In this document: one piece after another, positions 1 through 5,785 of the stretch
Layout: every line of letters begins with the position of its first letter
How positions within the stretch are numbered: position 1 is the stretch's first letter
NCBI GenBank assembly: GCA_913776795.1
Contig: CAJYRH010000413.1
Coordinates: 1 to 6,251 of the forward strand
Origin: an uncultured Pseudorhodoferax sp.
Lineage (GTDB): Bacteria; Pseudomonadota; Gammaproteobacteria; Burkholderiales; Burkholderiaceae
DNA: 6,251 bases
Direction: 5' to 3'
The notes under the pieces: generated by a model
Told to the model about the DNA's origin: nothing
Databases searched by the model: none
The model's input: only the letters and a program-made list of their open reading frames with translations
Position numbers and translations under genes: made by a program

Positions 1-203
1 CCGGTGACGGTGATGAAGCCGAAGTTGCGGATGGAGGCGCCGACGCAGGCGGCGTCGCGCTCGACCACGCAGACCTTGAGGCCGCGGCGCGCGGCCGTGT
101 AGGCATGGGCCAGGCCGACGATGCCGGCGCCGACCACGATCAGGTCGAACTGGGTGGACGGGCTGGAAGGGCTGGAAGGGCTGGAAGGGATCGGGGTGCT
201 CAT
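1..203 (-). CDS. FAD-dependent oxidoreductase of phosphonate clusters (TIGR03364-like), N-terminal part
   Basis: Partial gene: 67 complete codons from the ATG at 203, running off the left edge. After a Ser/Pro-rich leader (residues 6-17) comes a beta-strand and a Rossmann dinucleotide-binding loop, GAGIVG at residues 25-30. The acidic residue Glu48 sits at the end of the second strand (VVERD), where it would bind the FAD ribose. RNFGF follows at 59-63, then TVTG; I recognise this stretch as typical of the glycine-oxidase/DadA-like flavoproteins found in phosphonate operons. The family is expected to oxidise an amine, and the substrate here is inferred to be AEP or an N-substituted relative. 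The start overlaps the stop of the upstream HAD gene as ATGA, so it is the last visible gene of the leftward operon and probably translationally coupled. The catalytic and substrate domains are outside the window, so the reaction cannot be read from this fragment. Confidence 0.85.
   Translation of the reverse strand, partial: MSTPIPSSPSSPSSPSTQFDLIVVGAGIVGLAHAYTAARRGLKVCVVERDAACVGASIRNFGFITVT
161..187. repeat. Three tandem copies of a 9-bp unit inside the oxidoreductase start
   Basis: The unit ggctggaag occurs three times head to tail, preceded at 152-160 by a diverged copy (gggtggacg). On the minus strand it encodes Ser-Pro-Ser units in the residue 6-17 leader, ahead of the FAD-binding fold. 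Its 9-bp period keeps the reading frame, so copy number can change without breaking the gene. The leader is probably a flexible tail without catalytic role. Confidence 0.9.
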
Positions 204-949
204 GGTGTGGTGCCGTCCTCGCGCAGCAGGCGCAGCACGGGCCAGTGGCGCTGCTGCGCCTCGCCGAGCAGCCGCGCATCGGGGTCGATGACGCAGGGCT
301 GGCCCACGGCCAGCAGCAGCGGCAGGTCGTTGATGGAATCGCTGTAGAAGGTGGCGGCGGCGAGTGCGGCGTCTGCATCCTCGCCCCGCGCGGCCAGCCA
401 GCCGCGCAGCCGCGCGAGCTTGCCTTCGCGCATGTTCAGCGTGCCGGTGGTGCGGCCGGTGAAGCGGCCGTCCGGCCCGGTCTCCAGTTCGGTGGCGATC
501 AGGTGCGGAAAGTCCAGCGCCTGCGCGCTGGGCTCGGCCAGGATGCGGCTGGAGGCGGTGGTCAGCACCAGCCGGTCGCCGGCGGCGCGGTGCTGCTGCA
601 CCAGCGCGTGCGCCGCGGCCGGCAGGCGCGGGGCCAGCACGGTGGCGAAGTAGTCGTCGCGCAGCGGCTGCCACTGCTGCGCCGTGCGGCCGGCAAACAG
701 CGCGGCGTAGAAGCTGCAGAACTCCTCGGCCGTGGCCTCGCCGGCGTGGTAGCGCCGGTCCATCTCGGCGTTGCGCGCCGCCATGGCCGCGTCCAGCAGG
801 CCGCGGGCGCGCAGGTGATCGAGCCACAGCACCTCGCTGTCGCCGGTCAGCAGCGTGTTGTCCAGGTCGAACAGGGCAAGCCGGGCGTTGGACGCTCCGC
901 GCTGCGCGCCGTGGTGCTGCGCGCCTTGCAGAGGGCCGGCGGTGCTCAT
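200..949 (-). CDS. HAD-IB family hydrolase (phosphoserine-phosphatase-like)
   Basis: A 249-aa protein carrying all four HAD motifs. Motif I is DLDNT (28-32), with nucleophile Asp28 and acid/base Asp30. Motif II is TTAS (130-133), motif III is probably Lys177, and motif IV is SDSIND (203-208), with Asp204 and Asp208 for Mg2+. The helical insertion between motifs I and II (about residues 35-120) fits the C1-capped IB subfamily related to SerB, whose members hydrolyse small phosphate monoesters in the cytoplasm. The ATG start overlaps the permease stop as ATGA. A GGAAGG in the permease 3' end, about 11 nt upstream, could serve as ribosome binding site. Residues 1-21 are low-complexity and precede the fold. 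It sits between transporter and flavoenzyme, so its substrate is presumably a phosphorylated by-product of phosphonate metabolism, but that is inference. It is not recognisably phosphonatase (PhnX): the fold subclass looks different. Confidence 0.85.
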   Translation of the reverse strand: MSTAGPLQGAQHHGAQRGASNARLALFDLDNTLLTGDSEVLWLDHLRARGLLDAAMAARNAEMDRRYHAGEATAEEFCSFYAALFAGRTAQQWQPLRDDYFATVLAPRLPAAAHALVQQHRAAGDRLVLTTASSRILAEPSAQALDFPHLIATELETGPDGRFTGRTTGTLNMREGKLARLRGWLAARGEDADAALAAATFYSDSINDLPLLLAVGQPCVIDPDARLLGEAQQRHWPVLRLLREDGTTP

Positions 950-2661
950 CGCGCGGGCGCCTTCCATGCCTGCGTGCGCCGGTCCACCAGCTTGCCCACC
1001 GCCAGGTACAGCAGCGTGACGACGGCCGAGGTGGCGGCGATCAGCACCGCCATGGCGGCGGCGGGGCCGGTCTCGCCGGCTTCGTCCAGGTTCAGGATGG
1101 CGAGCGAGGCGACCCGCGTGTCGGGCGCGTACAGGAACACCAGGGCCGAGATGGTGGTCATGGCGTTGATGAAGAAGTAGCGCGACACGTCCAGCAGCGC
1201 CGGCAGGCAGATCGGCAGCGTGACGCGCCGCAGCGTGGTCAGCAGCGGCACCTTGAGCGAGGCCGACACGGCCTCGAACTCGCCGTCGATGGACTTGAGC
1301 GCCGTGACCATGGTGACGTGGCCCGTGGTGTAGAAGTGCACCACCGTACACAGCACCATGAGCGCCAGCGTCTGGTACAGCCCGCCCAGCGGGTTGCCCG
1401 GCGCGTTGAAGAAGAAGATGTAGCCCAGGCCCAGCACCAGGCCGGGCACGGCCATGGGCAGCGTTGCCATGAGCCGCAGCGCGGGCCGCACCGGGCCCAG
1501 GCCGCGCGTCTTTTCCAGCAGGTAGGCGCCCATGAACACCATGGCCGTGCCCGCCACCGCGGTGCAGGCCGCCAGCTCGAGGCTGTTGAGCATGGCGCCG
1601 CCCAGGCCCGCGTCGAGCAGTCCGGCCACGTAGTGGTTGAGGCTGGGCGCGAGGTTGTAGGGCCAGAAGGTGGCGAACGAGGCGAACAACGCCATGCCGA
1701 ACATGGCCAGCACCAGCGCCACGATCACCCCGCAGTACAGCGTCATCGCCAGGTCGAAGCCTCGGCGGGGCCGCGGTACCAGGGCCACGGCACGCGCGGT
1801 GAGCGTAGCGGTCTGGCGGCGCTGCACGGCCGCGTCGATGCCGAAGCTCAGCACGGCCGGCGCGAGCAGCAGCAAGGCCACCACCGCACCGCGCTGGAAG
1901 TCCTGCTGGCCGATCACGAGCTTGAACACGTCGGTGGCCAGCACGTTGAAGCTGCCGCCTACCACCTTGGGGATGCCGAAATCGGTGATGACCAGCGTGA
2001 AGCACACCAGCGCGGCCGAGACCAGGCCGTACTTGGCGCCCGGCAGCGTGATGGTGAGGAACTTGCGCAGGCTGGATGTGCCGAGTGCGTCGGCGGCCTC
2101 GTACAGCCGCGCGTCGGCCAGCGCCAGCGCGGTGACCAGGATCATCAGCACGTGCGGGAAGGTGGCGAAGCACTGCGCCAGCACGATGCCGCTGGCGCCG
2201 TAGATGCTCTGAAAGCCCAGCGCCTGCCAGAAGTCCTTGGCGATGCCCTGGTTGCCGAACCAGTAGATCATCGAGATGGCCGACAGCAGCGAGGGCGCCA
2301 GCAGCGGCAGCAGCATGGCGGTGCGCAGCAGGCCCTTGAACGGCATGCAGCTGCGCGTGAGCGCATAGGCGAAGGCGAAGGCCAGCGGCACCACGATGGC
2401 CGTGACCAGCAGCGACACCCACAGGCTGTTCCACAGGCTGCCGAGCAGCGCGGGCGAGCCGAGGTAGGCGGCGAACGCGGCCAGGCCGGCATCGCCGCGC
2501 AGCGCCTGGGCCAGGATGGCGGCCAGCGGCGCCAGCAGGCCTACCACCAGCAGCAGCGCCATGGCCAGCAGGCCGAGCTGGGGCAGGCGGTCGCCCCAGC
2601 CCTGGCGCAGCCGCGGCTCGGGCGGGCGCACGGTGGCGGCCAGTGCGTTCATGGAAGACAT
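946..2661 (-). CDS. phnU: AEP-type ABC transporter permease, fused double-domain
   Basis: A 571-aa inner-membrane protein that brings two permease halves into one chain, as in FbpB-like importers and the AEP permease family TIGR03262. Hydrophobic segments lie near residues 29-54, 80-102, 112-132, 155-181, 212-232, 258-275 (first half) and near 305-330, 360-382, 396-420, 428-446, 486-512, 535-556 (second half). The first EAA loop, which docks the ATPase, is clear: EAADALG at 188-194 ending LP at 206-207. The second (about 461-483, ending LP) is degenerate, with Lys470 where Gly is usual. It follows the ATPase gene and its stop overlaps the HAD start (ATGA). The start is uncertain: ATG at 2661 was chosen as the longer of two close in-frame ATGs. 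The other is ATG at 2652 (MNALAAT). Neither has a good Shine-Dalgarno. A further in-frame ATG at 2730 would overlap the ATPase gene by 56 nt and is unlikely. A ferric-iron type importer is the main alternative, made unlikely by the neighbours. Confidence 0.9.
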   Translation of the reverse strand: MSSMNALAATVRPPEPRLRQGWGDRLPQLGLLAMALLLVVGLLAPLAAILAQALRGDAGLAAFAAYLGSPALLGSLWNSLWVSLLVTAIVVPLAFAFAYALTRSCMPFKGLLRTAMLLPLLAPSLLSAISMIYWFGNQGIAKDFWQALGFQSIYGASGIVLAQCFATFPHVLMILVTALALADARLYEAADALGTSSLRKFLTITLPGAKYGLVSAALVCFTLVITDFGIPKVVGGSFNVLATDVFKLVIGQQDFQRGAVVALLLLAPAVLSFGIDAAVQRRQTATLTARAVALVPRPRRGFDLAMTLYCGVIVALVLAMFGMALFASFATFWPYNLAPSLNHYVAGLLDAGLGGAMLNSLELAACTAVAGTAMVFMGAYLLEKTRGLGPVRPALRLMATLPMAVPGLVLGLGYIFFFNAPGNPLGGLYQTLALMVLCTVVHFYTTGHVTMVTALKSIDGEFEAVSASLKVPLLTTLRRVTLPICLPALLDVSRYFFINAMTTISALVFLYAPDTRVASLAILNLDEAGETGPAAAMAVLIAATSAVVTLLYLAVGKLVDRRTQAWKAPAR

Positions 2662-2674
2662 CCGCGGGCGATGG

Positions 2675-3838
2675 TCATGCCGCAGAGCCCGGCGCAGCGA
2701 ACACGCGCAGGCGGTCGGTGCGCAGCGCAAAGCGCATGCGCGCGCCGTGGTGCACGTGGAACTCGTCCATCTGGTTCAGCGAGTACTGCAGCTGCACCCG
2801 CTGGCCGCCCAGGCCGTCCACCGCCACGTCGGCCAGGCAATTGCCGCCCAGGAACTCGATGCCCATGACGGTGCCTTCGCACAGCGCCGGGTCGTCCTCG
2901 CGCAGCGGGCCAACGACGCGGTCCTCGGGCCGCAGGTACAGCGCCACGGGGCGGCCGGGACGAAAGTCGGCGCCGTGGTCGGGTGCGCACTGCCAGCGCC
3001 TGTCGCCGCAGCGGAACCAGTGCCCGCCCTCGGCCACGGCGTCGAGCCGGTTGACCTTGCCGATGAAGCTGGCCACGAAGGGCGTGGCCGGGTCGCGGTA
3101 GACCTCGGTGGGCGTGCCGACCTGCTCGATCACGCCGTGGTTCATCACCACGATGCGGTCGGCCACCGACAGCGCCTCCTCCTGGTCGTGCGTGACCATG
3201 ATGGTGGTCACGCCCAGCGTGCGCTGCAGCGCGCGGATCTCGTTGCGCAGATGCACACGCACGGTGGCGTCCAGCGCCGACAGCGGCTCGTCCAGCAGCA
3301 ACAGGCCGGGCGAGGTGGCCAGTGCACGCGCCAGTGCCACGCGCTGCTGCTGGCCGCCGGACATCTGCGCCGGGTACTTGGCGCCGCTGTCCGGCAGGCC
3401 CACCAGTGCCAGCAGCTCCTTCACGCGGGCGGCGTTCTGCGCGCGCGGCTGGCGCCGGTTGACGAGGCCGTAGGCCACGTTGTCCGCGATGGTGAGGTTG
3501 GGGAAGAGCGCGTACGACTGGAACACGATGCCGTAGTCGCGCTGGGCCGGCGGCAGCAGCGAGATGTCGCGCCCGGCCTGCAGGATGCGGCCGGCGCTCT
3601 GCACCTCCAGGCCCGCGATGATGCGCAGCAGCGTGGTCTTGCCGCAGCCGGATGGGCCGAGGAAGCAGACGAACTCGCCGCGCGGGATGGCCAGGTCGAT
3701 CGCCTGCAGCGCGGTGAAGTTGCCGAACCGCTTGTGCACGCCTTCCAGGCGCAGGCAGGCCGGCTCGGCCGCGGCAGCCGCGCGTGCGGGCGCGGTGTCG
3801 GTCCGCGCCGTGGCCATCTCATCGCGGGCGGCGTGCAT
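2675..3838 (-). CDS. phnT: AEP-type ABC transporter ATP-binding protein
   Basis: A 387-aa cytoplasmic ATPase that would power phosphonate import. All nucleotide-binding motifs are intact: Walker [10 protein letters not shown] at 61-69, Q-loop Gln107, signature LSGGQ-like MSGGQ at 159-163, Walker B LLLLDEP at 179-185, D-loop SALD at 187-190, and switch His217 in THDQEEA. Residues from about 260 to 387 form the C-terminal TOBE-like regulatory extension of the PotA/FbpC/MalK subgroup; the length fits the phosphonate family TIGR03258 with a somewhat long N-terminus. The ATG at 3838 shares its A with the stop of the binding-protein gene (TGATG), which argues for coupled translation. A second in-frame ATG at 3817 (MATARTD) would remove seven residues. 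Residues 9-24 are Ala/Arg/Thr-rich and lie before the first strand of the fold. The AEP specificity comes from gene context and overall family resemblance, not from the ATPase motifs. Confidence 0.92.
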   Translation of the reverse strand: MHAARDEMATARTDTAPARAAAAAEPACLRLEGVHKRFGNFTALQAIDLAIPRGEFVCFLGPSGCGKTTLLRIIAGLEVQSAGRILQAGRDISLLPPAQRDYGIVFQSYALFPNLTIADNVAYGLVNRRQPRAQNAARVKELLALVGLPDSGAKYPAQMSGGQQQRVALARALATSPGLLLLDEPLSALDATVRVHLRNEIRALQRTLGVTTIMVTHDQEEALSVADRIVVMNHGVIEQVGTPTEVYRDPATPFVASFIGKVNRLDAVAEGGHWFRCGDRRWQCAPDHGADFRPGRPVALYLRPEDRVVGPLREDDPALCEGTVMGIEFLGGNCLADVAVDGLGGQRVQLQYSLNQMDEFHVHHGARMRFALRTDRLRVFAAPGSAA

Positions 3839-4881
3839 CACTTCTTCGCTTCGCTCTTGGCGTCGTAGCGGCGGGTCCACTCGGCCAGCACGCGGTCGCG
3901 GTTGGTGGCGGACTGCTCGAAGTCCATCTTGATCAGGCGCGCCTCGTAGTCGGCCGGGATGTGGGCCAGCTTGGGCGCCACGCCAGGCTGCGCGGTGACG
4001 GCGAAGTTCTTGCCGTACAGGATCATCGCGTCCTTGGACGAGGCCCAGTCGGCCAGCTTCTTCGCGGCGTCGAGCTTCTTCGTGCCCTTGTGGATGGCAA
4101 AGCCCTCCAGGTCCCAGCCCAGGCCCTCCTTGGGGAACACCAGCTCGATGGGCGCGCCCTTGGCCTTGTTGGTGTAGCCGCGGTACTCGAACGAGATGCC
4201 GGCCACGAACTCGCCGGCCGAGGCCATGTTGCAGGGCTTGGAGCCCGAGTGCGTGTACTGCGCGACGTTCTGGTGCAGCGCGTCCATGTACTTCCAGCCG
4301 CCGCCCTTGCCGCCGTCGTCGCCCCACATCTGCAGCCAGGCCGCGACGTCGAAGTAGCCGGTGCCGGACGAGGCCGGGTTGGGCATCACCACCTGGCCCT
4401 TGAACTCGGGCTTGAGCAGATCCTGCCAGCTGGTGGGCACCGGGATGTTCCTCTTCCTGGCCTCCACCGTGTTGAAGCACACCACGGCGCCGAACACGTC
4501 CATGCCCCACCAGGCCGGCACCGCCTTCTTGTCGCGGTACTGGGACATGATGGCGTCCAGGTTCAGCGGCGCGTAGGGCTCCAGCATGCCGTTCTTGTCG
4601 AACAGCGCGAGGCTGGAGGCGGCCACGCCCCAGATCACGTCGGCCTGCGGGTTGGCCTTCTCGGCCAGCAGCTTGGCGGTGACCACGCCGGTGGAGTCGC
4701 GCACCCACTTGATGGCGATGTCGGGGTGCACCTTGTTGAAGGCTTCCTGGTAGGCCTTGAGTTGGTCGGTCTCCAGCGCGGTGTAGACGGTGAGGTCGGT
4801 CTTCTGGGCGTGGGCCGCGACGCCGAACGCCAGGCCGATGGCCAGGGCTGCAACGTGCTTGGGACTGAAGGCGAAGGACAT
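3838..4881 (-). CDS. phnS: AEP-type ABC transporter periplasmic substrate-binding protein
   Basis: A 347-aa secreted protein, first gene of the leftward operon. A Sec signal peptide is plain: Lys8-His9, a hydrophobic core at about 10-22, and an AHA|Q cleavage site after Ala25. The mature part starts with DLTVYTALE, the opening strand of iron/phosphonate-type (FbpA-like) binding proteins, and continues through ADVIWG (80-85), a PTSWQDLL segment (149-156), and NPASSGTGY (168-176), a Ser/Thr/Gly-rich loop suited to holding an oxyanion. This matches what I recall of the putative AEP-binding family TIGR03261 (AepX/PhnS2). The start at 4881 is supported by AGGAG seven nt upstream and by the signal peptide beginning there. 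The ATG at 4899 and the longer open frame to 5013 lack such support and would bury the signal peptide. Which phosphonate it binds cannot be told from sequence; ferric iron is an unlikely alternative given the neighbours. Confidence 0.92.
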   Translation of the reverse strand: MSFAFSPKHVAALAIGLAFGVAAHAQKTDLTVYTALETDQLKAYQEAFNKVHPDIAIKWVRDSTGVVTAKLLAEKANPQADVIWGVAASSLALFDKNGMLEPYAPLNLDAIMSQYRDKKAVPAWWGMDVFGAVVCFNTVEARKRNIPVPTSWQDLLKPEFKGQVVMPNPASSGTGYFDVAAWLQMWGDDGGKGGGWKYMDALHQNVAQYTHSGSKPCNMASAGEFVAGISFEYRGYTNKAKGAPIELVFPKEGLGWDLEGFAIHKGTKKLDAAKKLADWASSKDAMILYGKNFAVTAQPGVAPKLAHIPADYEARLIKMDFEQSATNRDRVLAEWTRRYDAKSEAKK

Positions 4882-4888
4882 GGAACGG

Positions 4889-4893
4889 CTCCT
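4889..4893 (-). promoter_or_regulatory. Shine-Dalgarno for the binding-protein gene
   Basis: On the minus strand AGGAG ends seven nucleotides before the ATG at 4881. It is the only strong ribosome binding site in the window and fixes the start of phnS over the in-frame upstream ATGs. Confidence 0.8.
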
Positions 4894-4930
4894 GGTCATG
4901 AAAGAACAGCCGGCAATGTGCCGAGTGGAA

Positions 4931-4948
4931 ATGTCATCCTCATGACAC
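4931..4948 (-). promoter_or_regulatory. Inverted repeat / degenerate Pho-box candidate upstream of the transporter operon
   Basis: TGTCAT-N4-ATGACA (4932-4947) is a perfect 6-bp inverted repeat. Read leftward, the same bases are GTGTCAT-GAGG-ATGACAT, two heptamers with 4-nt spacing. Against the E. coli Pho-box heptamer CTGTCAT they match 6/7 and 5/7, although the spacer is not A/T-rich. The site ends 49 nt before the phnS start. A PhoB-type promoter would then place a -10 near 4915-4920, where only a weak CACATT is seen. It could be a PhoB site, an operator for the neighbouring GntR protein or another regulator, or chance. Confidence 0.4.
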
Positions 4949-4980
4949 GGAGCGAACGCAAAATGCGGGCCAGAATCGCC

Positions 4981-5015
4981 GATTGTCTTTTGCAGATCGC
5001 AGATCGTAGACAATC
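4981..5015. repeat. Spaced 8-bp inverted repeat with an internal 7-bp tandem repeat
   Basis: gattgtct (4981-4988) and agacaatc (5008-5015) are perfect reverse complements separated by 19 nt, so arm centres are 27 bp apart. The spacer holds two head-to-tail copies of cagatcg (4993-4999 and 5000-5006). The right arm belongs to the 16-bp palindrome at 5001-5016, and the left arm is a matching extra half-site. No T-run follows, so it does not look like a terminator. Confidence 0.6.
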
Positions 5016-5016
5016 T
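5001..5016. promoter_or_regulatory. Probable GntR/FCD operator in front of the regulator gene
   Basis: agatcgtagacaatct is a 16-bp palindrome with 7-bp arms around a central AG and one mismatched pair (ATcGT against ACAAT). Its core resembles the aTTGT..ACAAt form common to operators of FadR-subfamily GntR proteins. It lies 27 bp upstream of the ATG of a regulator from that subfamily, where bound protein would block its promoter, so autoregulation is the simplest reading. A weak sigma-70-like pair for the rightward unit (TTGTCT at 4983, TAGACA at 5007, 18-bp spacer) would overlap the site. Confidence 0.5.
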
Positions 5017-5043
5017 TCACTCTGCAACCTACCATTCCTGGCC

Positions 5044-5778
5044 ATGGCGACCACCTCTTCCGCGCACCCCACGATCGCCCAGTTGCAGGGCAGCTCGCTG
5101 CCCAAGCTGGTGCAGGGCGAGATCGAACGCATGATCCTGGACGGCCAGCTGCTGCCCGGCGCCAAGCTCACCGAGTCGCTGCTGGCCGACCAGCTGGGCG
5201 TCTCGCGCGGCCCGGTCCGCGAGGCCTTCCGCCTGCTCGAAGAGGCGGGCCTGGTGCGCACCGAGAAGAACCGCGGCGTGTTCGTGCGCGACGTGCCGGT
5301 CGACGAGGCGCTGGAGATCTTCGAGGTGCGCGCGGTGATGGACCTGTACGTGGGCCGCAAGATCGCGCAGACCGCCACGCCCGCCGAAGTGCGCGAACTC
5401 CGCCAGCTGGTCGAGGCGATGGACCAGGCCGTCAAGGCCGGCGATGCGCAGGACTACCACCGCTTCAACCTGCAGTTCCACGACCGGCTGCTGGAGCTGG
5501 CCGGCAACGCCAAGCTGACGGCCACCTACCGCAAGCTGGTCAACGAACTCTCGCTGTTCCGGCGCAAGAACCTGACCGATGCGTCGATGGCCGCGTACTC
5601 GCGCGAGCACCGGCAGATCGTCAAGGCGATTGCCTCGGGCGACGCCGAGGCCGCGGGCCAGGCCATGTACGACCACGTGATGAACAGCCGCGAGCGCACG
5701 CGGCAGAACTTCGCGGCACGGCCGCCGGAGTCCGCGCCCGTGCCGGCGCGCGCAGCACGGCGCTCCGTCGCGGCCTGA
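5044..5778 (+). CDS. phnR: GntR family (FadR/FCD subfamily) regulator of phosphonate use
   Basis: A 244-aa transcription factor. Residues 18-80 form a GntR winged helix: LPKLVQGEIERMILDG, then the recognition-helix motif VSRGPVREAFRLLEEAGLV (53-71), then the wing (NRGVFV, 76-81). Residues about 88-220 are a helical FCD effector domain, with His146 (QFHDRL), His189 (REHRQI) and His211 (DHVMNS) placed as metal ligands; the usual Asp four residues before the first His appears to be Asn142. It resembles the Burkholderiales phosphonate-associated family I know as TIGR03338, distinct from the UTRA-type PhnR of Salmonella. Residues 224-244 are a Pro/Ala/Arg-rich tail. No good Shine-Dalgarno precedes the ATG at 5044, but the fold begins soon after and no better start is seen. 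It is divergent from the transporter operon and precedes the HD gene by 7 nt. It probably acts as a repressor with a phosphonate-derived inducer; the effector is unknown. Confidence 0.9.
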   Translation: MATTSSAHPTIAQLQGSSLPKLVQGEIERMILDGQLLPGAKLTESLLADQLGVSRGPVREAFRLLEEAGLVRTEKNRGVFVRDVPVDEALEIFEVRAVMDLYVGRKIAQTATPAEVRELRQLVEAMDQAVKAGDAQDYHRFNLQFHDRLLELAGNAKLTATYRKLVNELSLFRRKNLTDASMAAYSREHRQIVKAIASGDAEAAGQAMYDHVMNSRERTRQNFAARPPESAPVPARAARRSVAA

Positions 5779-5785
5779 GCACGCC

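Noticed and set aside
200..949. Phosphonatase (PhnX) assignment for the HAD gene
   Set aside because: The motifs and the long cap between motifs I and II look like the IB/SerB subgroup, and I could not place the Schiff-base Lys expected of phosphonatase.
950..2434. Upstream extension of the HAD frame through the permease
   Set aside because: It is a low-complexity His/Arg/Ala/Gly-rich shadow of the permease frame. The HAD domain begins about 20 residues after the ATG at 949.
1318..2868. 516-codon open frame on the plus strand
   Set aside because: It is antisense to the permease and ATPase genes. Its product is Gln/His/Arg/Gly-rich with no recognisable domain, which is the expected shadow of GC-biased third positions.
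2516..3868. 450-codon open frame on the plus strand
   Set aside because: Antisense to the ATPase, whose motifs are all intact on the other strand; the composition is that of a shadow frame.
946..4881. Ferric-iron (FbpABC-type) importer
   Set aside because: The fold families are related, but the PhnZ-like, FAD oxidoreductase and FCD regulator neighbours point to phosphonates.
4981..5015. Intrinsic terminator or attenuator hairpin
   Set aside because: The stem has only 8 pairs around a 19-nt loop and no T-run follows on either strand; operator half-sites explain it better.
3784..5043. Upstream extension of the regulator frame to an ATG at 3784
   Set aside because: This part is antisense to the binding-protein gene. 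The GntR fold starts just after 5044, and the intergenic signals would lie inside the coding region.
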